NCBI GenBank assembly: GCA_031269685.1
Contig: JAISYU010000075.1
Location: forward strand, 1-64,000
Direction of reading: 5' to 3'
From: Dysgonamonadaceae bacterium
Lineage (GTDB): Bacteria; Bacteroidota; Bacteroidia; Bacteroidales; Azobacteroidaceae
Length of the DNA: 64,000 nucleotides
How positions within the stretch are numbered: position 1 is the stretch's first letter; every line of letters begins with the position of its first letter. The translations under genes and the position numbers were made by a program. This document shows, piece by piece, positions 10,345 through 18,161 of the stretch. Under the pieces are notes generated by a model. That model was not told where the DNA came from. It saw nothing but the letters and a program-made list of their open reading frames with translations, and searched no databases.

Positions 10345-13300
10345 TGATTTGGTGTATTTCTTCAAGTTCAACATACCATAAATAGCCTTTAACATTCGGA
10401 TAATTCATCGACTGTAACAAATCTATATATTGCTTCACCTGTTTTCGGTGGCTGTCGTGAGATTTCCCGAATTTGTAGTCTATTATTATTGTTTCGTTGT
10501 CGGAAATGAGGGCGCGGTCGGGTCGTTTTGTGGTTATCTCTTCATTTTCTTTTACGAGGATAGAGAATTCGGAATAGACCTTGTATTTTTCTGAGAACCA
10601 GTCTTCTTTTCCGGCGTTTACGATGGCAGAATTTATCTTTTTGATGTACATTTCTTTGTCTTGGAATGAAATTATACCTTCGTTTATGAGATTTTCCACT
10701 GCGTTTTCAATATCATTCATTGTGCGAATCTTTTCAAACAGCGCGTGCATGATATTTCCGTATGCGACATATTTTTCTTTTACTGAGACGTTTGCGTTTA
10801 CGAATTCGCGCGATTTATTTGACTGCTTGAAGATTGATTTTCCGTCGTCGAAGCCGTATGAAACAAATTCGACGTGGTTTGATGTTGGCGATTGCTTGAG
10901 TATATTTGTTGTTATTTGGGTTTTTTCTTCCTGAAATTGTTCAAGTTCACCGAATTCATAGTTAAAATTCTCTACGCTTTCTGTTTTTGTGCCAAGTATC
11001 GGCATAATCCATTGAAGGATGTCGGAAACAGTTATGATGTTTTTGGTTCCTGCAAGACTTTTCTTTAATTTCCCAAAGACAATTAGATTACATTCTGCTC
11101 TGGTGAAGGCAACATAGAGCAAGTTCAGGTTATCTAACCACGAGAGGGACTTTTCATACTCGTATTCTCCTGCAAATATTGTGTCTTCCATTTGCGATGA
11201 GAAGTTTACCGGCAGCAATGGCAAGTCATAGACGCCGGATTTTGCCGCGCACCAGACTATTGGCTTCATTTTCGGGTTTAATTCCCACCAGCAGAAGGGG
11301 ATTATGACGGTATGGAACTGCAATCCTTTGGATTTGTGAATCGTCATCGCCCTGACGCCGTCGATACCGGAGCCGGACGGTATTGTTTTCTCCGAAAGTT
11401 CTTCATTCCAATAGGTTATGAAGGCATGTAAGTCGTCGGCGGGGTGATTTTTCAGGTAATTTGTTACCGAATCGAAGAACGCGAACAAATATTGCGACTG
11501 TCCATCGATATTTTTCAGATTAAGCGTGCGATATATGTACGAAATCATCTCTAAAATCGGCATCATCGCAAGTTTTTCCGTCACGTTCAGGGTAGGGGAC
11601 AGGTATGCCAAGTCATTATTATCAATCACCTTCAAGGCATTGATAATTTCCATGACAGATTCCGAACTTGCGAGGCTAAAAGCGTCATCGGAGACTATAT
11701 TTAAGTAATTTTCCTTTGCAAGTTCAGGGAAATTGTCTTTTTCTGCAGCCAATAAGTTGGCTATTTCCGCAATTTCGCTGTTTTTTCTTGTCAAGATGCA
11801 AATTTTATTTGCCGAGATGTTGGCTTTTTTCAGCGTTTCCAGGCGTTTTATTATCTCATTTATTACAGTCTTACTAAAATCCGTGTCATTTTCCTTGTCT
11901 TTTTCGAGCATTTTTATCGACACGAAGCCTTTTCCCGACAATTTTCTGGCTTTTTGCACAACTTCATTCTCTTTATATACCGTCTTGAAGGAAGATTTTC
12001 CGCCGATCGTGATAAATTCTTCATGACATTTCTCGTCAAGAAGTTTACCGGCTTCGACAAAGAATTTATTATTGAAATCTACAATTTCAACAAGGCTTCG
12101 GAAATTAAACGGAAGCGTTTCTGACGTCACACCTAAGTCTTTATCTATGTTGTCGAGGATTCTCCAGTCGCCGTTTCGCCATCTGTATATTGATTGTTTT
12201 GCGTCACCGACAATCATACTGAAAAGGTTAGACGCAAGTATATCAACCAGAAGCGTACGGAAGTTTCCCCATTGAAGACGGGATGTATCTTGAAACTCAT
12301 CTATTAATATATGACGAATTTCTTCGCCAATTTTCTCGTAAATAAATGGAGAATCTTTACCGTCTATCATTTTATTAAGGAATTGTGACGTATCGGAGAG
12401 CATAAATCGGTTTTGTTCGCGATTTTGTTCTTCTATTTCGCGCGTAATATGCCAAACAAGACCGAGTTGATGCAGATTTTGATGTATAAGTTGCGATGTA
12501 TTGTACTTTTTTAGGGAATTTACCGCCGTCGACAGCATAAATATCAGTTTATCCTCGGCTATACTTATTATTTCTTTCCGTTTTTTGTTCGTTTTCGACG
12601 CCCAATTTTCCGATGAGTCGAGAAGTTTATTAATTGTCGCTCCGATATTTACCTTACTCGGACTGTTTCCGGCAAGTTTCTTCAAAAATTTAAAAACGAA
12701 CCCATTATTTATGAATTCTTCCGCAGCGATACCCGCGTCGAAAATGGCTTTTGTCGCAATATTATTTACATTTTTGAAAACATCGCGACATTCTTTCATT
12801 ATTTTGCGCTGCTTTTTTATTGTATCTTTTATTATTTCCGGATTCTCTTTCAGTTGTTTGGACAATTCTTTTTCTTTTTCCTGAAAGAACTCGTCATATA
12901 TGCACGCGCTGAAGCGATATACTTCTTTTTGGAAGCGCCAGTTACCGTCTTCTTCGAGTTTACTTTCGACGTATGTTGTAAGCCAGTCAAGGAGTTGCGG
13001 ATTATTGTTCGCGTTTTCGATTATCGCGTTCACGGCATCGAGTCTTACCTTCGCGGAGTTTATTTCTATGTTAAATCTTGAGCCTGCACCGAGTTCGCGC
13101 GCAAGACTTCTGAGTATTTTCTGGAAAAAACTGTCAATAGTCGTTATATTTAGCCGCCCGTAGTCATTTATTATTGTCTTTAACAGTCTATTTGCCTTTT
13201 CGCGAATCTCTTTTTCCGACATTTTGCAGCCTGATTCCAACATTACCGCTTGCAAATCGCTCAGGAAGCCGGCAGAATCTTCCGTATTGAAGGCAAGACC

Positions 13301-13492
13301 GTACAATTCGGCAAGAATTCTGTCCTTCATCTCGCCTGTTGCATCTTTTGTGAAGGTCACTGCAAGAATCCGGCTAAACATTTTCACAGAATCCTTTATC
13401 AACGCTTCTTTGATGAACTCTTTTGCGAGCGTGTACGTCTTTCCCGACCCTGCGGACGCTTTAAATACCTTTAACTGCTTGTCTTTAATCAT
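10334..13492 (-). CDS. AddA/RecB-like UvrD-family helicase with C-terminal PD-(D/E)XK nuclease
   Basis: MIKDKQLKVFKASAGSGKTYTLAKEFI; DEFQDTSRLQW; MTIHKSKGLQF; C-terminal RPDRALISDNETIIIDYKFGK. Start 13492 fits the TATATTTG box at 13524-13531. Confidence 0.88.
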   Translation of the reverse strand: MIKDKQLKVFKASAGSGKTYTLAKEFIKEALIKDSVKMFSRILAVTFTKDATGEMKDRILAELYGLAFNTEDSAGFLSDLQAVMLESGCKMSEKEIREKANRLLKTIINDYGRLNITTIDSFFQKILRSLARELGAGSRFNIEINSAKVRLDAVNAIIENANNNPQLLDWLTTYVESKLEEDGNWRFQKEVYRFSACIYDEFFQEKEKELSKQLKENPEIIKDTIKKQRKIMKECRDVFKNVNNIATKAIFDAGIAAEEFINNGFVFKFLKKLAGNSPSKVNIGATINKLLDSSENWASKTNKKRKEIISIAEDKLIFMLSTAVNSLKKYNTSQLIHQNLHQLGLVWHITREIEEQNREQNRFMLSDTSQFLNKMIDGKDSPFIYEKIGEEIRHILIDEFQDTSRLQWGNFRTLLVDILASNLFSMIVGDAKQSIYRWRNGDWRILDNIDKDLGVTSETLPFNFRSLVEIVDFNNKFFVEAGKLLDEKCHEEFITIGGKSSFKTVYKENEVVQKARKLSGKGFVSIKMLEKDKENDTDFSKTVINEIIKRLETLKKANISANKICILTRKNSEIAEIANLLAAEKDNFPELAKENYLNIVSDDAFSLASSESVMEIINALKVIDNNDLAYLSPTLNVTEKLAMMPILEMISYIYRTLNLKNIDGQSQYLFAFFDSVTNYLKNHPADDLHAFITYWNEELSEKTIPSGSGIDGVRAMTIHKSKGLQFHTVIIPFCWWELNPKMKPIVWCAAKSGVYDLPLLPVNFSSQMEDTIFAGEYEYEKSLSWLDNLNLLYVAFTRAECNLIVFGKLKKSLAGTKNIITVSDILQWIMPILGTKTESVENFNYEFGELEQFQEEKTQITTNILKQSPTSNHVEFVSYGFDDGKSIFKQSNKSREFVNANVSVKEKYVAYGNIMHALFEKIRTMNDIENAVENLINEGIISFQDKEMYIKKINSAIVNAGKEDWFSEKYKVYSEFSILVKENEEITTKRPDRALISDNETIIIDYKFGKSHDSHRKQVKQYIDLLQSMNYPNVKGYLWYVELEEIHQINEI

Positions 13493-13523
13493 TATAATCG
13501 AAAAAAGCCTGCTATTTACCATG

Positions 13524-13531
13524 CAAATATA
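13524..13531 (-). promoter_or_regulatory. -7 box TATATTTG for the AddA-like gene
   Basis: CAAATATA on + strand. Confidence 0.45.
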
Positions 13532-13836
13532 ATCATTTTTTTTAATTATCATATAAAACATCCTTATTATAATCCTCGAAACGATGATTTTTTTTACTTT
13601 CATTTCCTTCGATTTCGTGCAATTTCTTTGAAAATATGTCGCGAAAACGGTTAATGATGCAGAAAATTCACGATTAATTATAAGTTTTTGAAAATTTTTT
13701 TACGCCTTTTAATACATTATTTTGACAACTTAAATACATTTGTATCAGACAATAACATCAATAATAGATATTTCTTGCTTTAAAAAGGATAAAAAATAAA
13801 TTGTTGCAGGTACTTGTGTATCTCAAATATGTTTTG

Positions 13837-13844
13837 TACCTTTG
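13837..13844 (+). promoter_or_regulatory. -7 box TACCTTTG
   Basis: TTTTGTACCTTTGCAGCC upstream of the 13902 CDS. Confidence 0.7.
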
Positions 13845-13901
13845 CAGCCGAATTTATAACAAATAATTTTTAATCACAAATAAAAAATAAGTAGTAACAC
13901 A

Positions 13902-14720
13902 ATGAAATCATTAGACGAAACAAGAAAATCCACAGCAGAGAGTGGAACGGCAACGAATATTGCCAATTATAACAAACTGATCGGTAAATTTATCATCTTC
14001 GGACCGGCGTATAACCCGCAGAACGACCTTTTAAAGATACCGAACATGCAGGAACAGTCTGCCAAGGTTCAACATTCAATCAATGACGTTGATTATTGGC
14101 TCGCGGTGTCAAAGATTGCAGAAGAGAAGAGGAAACAAGTATTCCAAATCCTTCTTCCTACCGTGACGCGCGTGCCGGCTGTGGCGATTGCCCTTGGAAT
14201 GTTGGAATCTTCCGTTAAACATATCAAGGAAATCGTCAAAAAAATGCGCGGCGTCCGCGTAAAACCTATCCTGCCGACGCCTCCGATTGAGGAAATCGAT
14301 CCTAAGAAGTACATTTCCGTCTCACAAACGAGTTTCAGCGAGCAAATAGAGCACATGAACAAGTTAATTTCTTACCTTGAGCAGCAACCTAAATACACGC
14401 CGGCGGAAACAGACCTCAAGATTAGCGGACTTAACAAACTGCGGGACGAGATGGGCGCCACGAACGACGCAGCGATTGAGGCGAACAACTATTTACAGGA
14501 AATGCGCGGCATAAGAGACGAACTGATGTACGCATCTAAAACCGGAATGGTTGATACTGCGCTTGCGGCGAAGGAATATGTAAAGGCAATCTTTGGCGCT
14601 GCGAGTTGGCAATATAAAGAGGTAAGGCACATCAAGTTCAAGAACAAGAAAATCCAGAAGAATATTGTAATCTCCTCTCAAACTTATTCCGAGACGAAGG
14701 AATCACGCGACAAAAACTAA
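13902..14720 (+). CDS. Conserved-looking protein of unknown function (272 aa)
   Basis: Full-length ORF behind a consensus promoter; MKSLDETRKSTAESGTATNIANYNKLIGKFIIFGPAYNPQNDLL...; no family recognised. Confidence 0.8.
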   Translation: MKSLDETRKSTAESGTATNIANYNKLIGKFIIFGPAYNPQNDLLKIPNMQEQSAKVQHSINDVDYWLAVSKIAEEKRKQVFQILLPTVTRVPAVAIALGMLESSVKHIKEIVKKMRGVRVKPILPTPPIEEIDPKKYISVSQTSFSEQIEHMNKLISYLEQQPKYTPAETDLKISGLNKLRDEMGATNDAAIEANNYLQEMRGIRDELMYASKTGMVDTALAAKEYVKAIFGAASWQYKEVRHIKFKNKKIQKNIVISSQTYSETKESRDKN

Positions 14721-14950
14721 GATTTTCTAAAAAAGCCCTCAGCGTTAATCGAGAAGAACTAAGAGTTTCTTAAAAAGACCCAAGAGTTAATTGCGAATAA
14801 CTAATAGTTTATAGAAAATACCTCAGAGTTAATAAATAATATCTAAAAATTTCTTGAAAACACCTCAGAGTTTATAGAGAATAACAAATGGTTAATTAAT
14901 AATAAAGAAGCATTAATACAAAATACCTCAGAGTTGTTGAAAAATAAAAT
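14720..14950. repeat. Degenerate AT-rich 21-bp tandem array (11 units)
   Basis: Units at 14720+21n, e.g. AGAGTTAATTGCGAATAACTA / ATAGTTTATAGAAAATACCTC; begins on the last base of the upstream stop codon. Confidence 0.88.
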
Positions 14951-14990
14951 AATGTGTATAAATAAGAATTTATTGTTATTCTGGGGTAAT

Positions 14991-15028
14991 GCGCCGTATC
15001 TAACCGATGCGGCGCTATTTTTTATTTA
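14991..15028 (+). terminator. Rho-independent terminator
   Basis: GCGCCGTATCTAACCGATGCGGCGC stem-loop followed by TATTTTTTATTT. Confidence 0.8.
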
Positions 15029-15060
15029 TATTTCGCTAATTTAGACCTTCTTTCCTTCTT

Positions 15061-16120
15061 TCCTTAAAGTCATTAATGACATTAAAGACATTAACGACCT
15101 TAAAGACTTTAAAGACTTTAAAGACCTTAAAGACCTTAAAGCCATCAAAGCCAACAAAACCATTAATGTCACAAAGCCCTCGCCAATTATCATCGACCCC
15201 TCACAAATTCCAACCTTATTTCATTCTTTCTTTAAAGTCCTTAAAGACTTTAAAGACTTTAACGACCTTAAAGACTTTAAAGACTTTAATGACCTTAACG
15301 ACCTTAAAGACTTCAAAGCCCTCAAATCCATTAATGTCACCGACACCTCGCTAATTATCACCGAGACCTCGCCAATTTTCACAGACCCCTCTCCAATTAT
15401 CACCGCCCCCTCACAAATTCCAACATTATTTCCTTCTTTCATTAAAGTACTTAAAGTCATTAACGCCCTTAACGTCCTTAATCTCTCTAAAAACCTTAAA
15501 ATATTTAATGACCTTAAAGCCTTTAAAGTCCTTAATGTCCTTAATTTCACCAAATATTATGCAAATTTCGACAAGCACCGCACAATTCTCATCGAGACCT
15601 TGCAAATTATGACAGATACCGCGCCAAATATAATCGAGACTATGTTAATTCTCATCGATACTATGTTAATTCTCATCGAGGACTCGCAAATTCTCATCGA
15701 GAACTCGCCAATTCTCATCGAGGACTTGCAAATTATGACAGATACCGCGCAAAATCTAATCGAGACTTTGTTAATTCTCATCGAGACTATGTTAATTCTC
15801 ATCGAGGACTTGCAAATTCTCATCGAGAACTCGCCAATTCTCATCGAGAACTTGCAAATTCTCATCGAGAACTCGCTAATTCTCATCGAGAACTTACAAA
15901 TTATGACAAATACCGCGATAAATATAATCGAGAACTCGTAAAATCTCATCGAGAACTCGCAAAATCTCATCGAGAACTTGCCAATTCTTATCGAGATGAC
16001 GCCAATTCTTACAAACATCTCGAAAATCATAACCTTATTTTCCTGTTTCATCAAAAACATTAAGGTCATCAAAAACATTAAAGTACTTAACGTCTTTGAA
16101 ATCATTAAAAACATAACTAA
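15061..16120. repeat. Composite repeat alternating 9-bp blocks (CTTAAAGAC-type) and 21-bp blocks (AATTCTCATCGAGAACTCGCC-type)
   Basis: 9-bp blocks about 15061-15172, 15233-15340, 15441-15555, 16050-16120; 21-bp blocks about 15173-15232, 15341-15440, 15556-16035. Confidence 0.93.
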
Positions 16121-16190
16121 GAAATGAAGAAAAATCATCAATATTTCTCGAAATACCGATAAGTTGATGCGAAAACCAAAAAAAATTTAT

Positions 16191-16198
16191 TACCTTTG
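16191..16198 (+). promoter_or_regulatory. -7 box TACCTTTG
   Basis: TATTACCTTTGCGGC upstream of the 16233 CDS. Confidence 0.65.
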
Positions 16199-16232
16199 CG
16201 GCGAGTAAATCAATAAATAAACATCAATCTAT

Positions 16233-17135
16233 ATGAAAATGAAAATTTCAAGACTGTTTATCATCACAACGATGATTATTTTTGCGGCAACCTCAAACGT
16301 CACCGCACAAATCAAACTAACATTAAACCCAAAAGTCGGAACATCTTACGAGATGAACGCAGAGGTAAAGTCAACAATCAATACCCTAATCGGTAACAGC
16401 AAAATTCCGATCGACGTGACGACAACACAGACTTATATGATGACCGTTATCGGCAAAACGTCGGAAGGTACAAAGTTGAATTTCATTTATAAAAGGTTTA
16501 CCGTCGGCATATCAGGCATGATGATGAATCTTTCGTTCGACTCGGAGTCAAAAACAGAGCCGACAACCGAAATCGACAAAACGTTGTCCGCAATTATTAA
16601 CCCGATCATAGATAAAACATTCTCAATCGTGATCGATACAGACGGCAAAATCGTTTCTTTAACCGGCATGGACGCCGTCATAAAAAGTATGGAATCATCT
16701 TCCGCCGCGAACCCCGCTCTTGCTCCCGTTACCGGCATGATTAAACAGTTATTCTCCGACGAAACAATGAAGCAGACCTTTTTTCAGTACTTTTCCTACT
16801 GTAACTCAAACGTCATCAAAACAGGCGACACCTGGCAGAAGGATAATACTGTCAATATCTCCGGCATAAAAGGAAAAATCAAATCAAACTACACGCTGAA
16901 ATCCGTCACCGGAACAACCGCGAAGATAGAAGCAAACTCCAACATTGATTTTGACATGAAATCCCAGGGAATCGGAACCGCAACCGGAACACAAATAGAA
17001 TTGATCGAGGTAAATACAGAAACCGGCGTCCCAATCATGCAAAATATCGAGCAAAATATCACTCACTCGAGCAATAACACAAACATTGAGATTGTAAACA
17101 AAGGCGTTACAAGGATAAAAATAAAGGACAGGTAG
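16233..17135 (+). CDS. Secreted DUF6263-like protein
   Basis: Signal peptide MKMKISRLFIITTMIIFAATSNVTAQ, then IKLTLNPKVGTSYEMNAEVKST...; family assignment tentative. Confidence 0.65.
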   Translation: MKMKISRLFIITTMIIFAATSNVTAQIKLTLNPKVGTSYEMNAEVKSTINTLIGNSKIPIDVTTTQTYMMTVIGKTSEGTKLNFIYKRFTVGISGMMMNLSFDSESKTEPTTEIDKTLSAIINPIIDKTFSIVIDTDGKIVSLTGMDAVIKSMESSSAANPALAPVTGMIKQLFSDETMKQTFFQYFSYCNSNVIKTGDTWQKDNTVNISGIKGKIKSNYTLKSVTGTTAKIEANSNIDFDMKSQGIGTATGTQIELIEVNTETGVPIMQNIEQNITHSSNNTNIEIVNKGVTRIKIKDR

Positions 17136-17162
17136 TAAAAAACAGAGAAGTTGGCGCTCAAA

Positions 17163-18155
17163 TCAAGGACGAGGAATGAAAATATTAGCGGAAGATACGC
17201 CATAACTGCCGAGAAGTCCGATTCCTCCGTCAACATTAGAGTAAATCCTGACAGGCTCGGACACCATTCCGGCGAAACCGTCCTCCATACCAAGAGCAGA
17301 TTGGCTCGTCTCGCCGAACAGATAGTAAGGTTCGGTGAGCGAAACAAGTTCCACATAAAGACAAGCCGAAACCGGATCGCCTTTTTCCAAATAAAAAGGA
17401 GAAAGAAGGCAATAATAATCTTCAAGTTTAAGATTCACAGAATATTGTTTGCCATTTATAAGTTCATCGTTAAATAAATGACTGTAAGATCCGTAATTCG
17501 TATCATCCTCGCCTGAAATTTGCATGTTAAGAACAGGATCATCTAAAATATATGGCAAAGGATAATGAATACTGTATCCATAATAGAAAAATTTTACGTA
17601 AAGCCGAACGTCATAAAAGTTCTTTTCGTCGGCAGGTTCGTCAAATACAAGATCAAGGTCGAAATTCAGATGAAGACTTGTCACTCCCAAAACATCATCG
17701 TCCGATTTATCGTCGGCAGGGGAGTAGTACATAACATCATCAGACCATTTCGCAGAAAAACTAACCGTATCAATGCCAAGAACTTGCACAGGCTTAACAA
17801 TAACTGTTTCGGCACGAACATCATGCCCGTCATACAAGACATCAATCATCAAACTGTCACCTTCACCGGCAATAAAATCACTTTCATACCAGCCATTGTC
17901 AAGAAAATCTAACGTTTCTACCTCAAAACCGTTCTTCCACAGGCGTACAACTGCATCATCCACAGTCTTAAATTCATCATTATCAAGAAAAAATCGGCTT
18001 TCCGAAAGATGAACCCGCACAACCGAATCGGCAGTAAGGATTCCATTTAAAACAAGTACCGAATTACCTCTTTCACCGCTGAAACTTATTTCTTTTTCGC
18101 ATGAAATAAGAAACAGCGCAAGGAAAATACAGACAAATACATTAACAATTTTCAT
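17163..18155 (-). CDS. DUF4249-like lipoprotein
   Basis: Lipobox FLISC; EKEISFSGERGNSVLVLNGILTADSVVRVHLSES. Confidence 0.8.
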   Translation of the reverse strand: MKIVNVFVCIFLALFLISCEKEISFSGERGNSVLVLNGILTADSVVRVHLSESRFFLDNDEFKTVDDAVVRLWKNGFEVETLDFLDNGWYESDFIAGEGDSLMIDVLYDGHDVRAETVIVKPVQVLGIDTVSFSAKWSDDVMYYSPADDKSDDDVLGVTSLHLNFDLDLVFDEPADEKNFYDVRLYVKFFYYGYSIHYPLPYILDDPVLNMQISGEDDTNYGSYSHLFNDELINGKQYSVNLKLEDYYCLLSPFYLEKGDPVSACLYVELVSLTEPYYLFGETSQSALGMEDGFAGMVSEPVRIYSNVDGGIGLLGSYGVSSANIFIPRP

Positions 18156-18161
18156 AATAAG

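Noticed and set aside
13902-16120. Diversity-generating retroelement or retron
   Set aside because: No reverse transcriptase gene and no template/variable repeat pair seen; repeats are simple tandem arrays.
15557-16141. ORFs of 194 aa (-) and 113 aa (+) in the composite repeat
   Set aside because: They stay open because 21 bp and 9 bp are multiples of 3, giving heptad or TLK-like translations on both strands; no promoter or RBS evidence.
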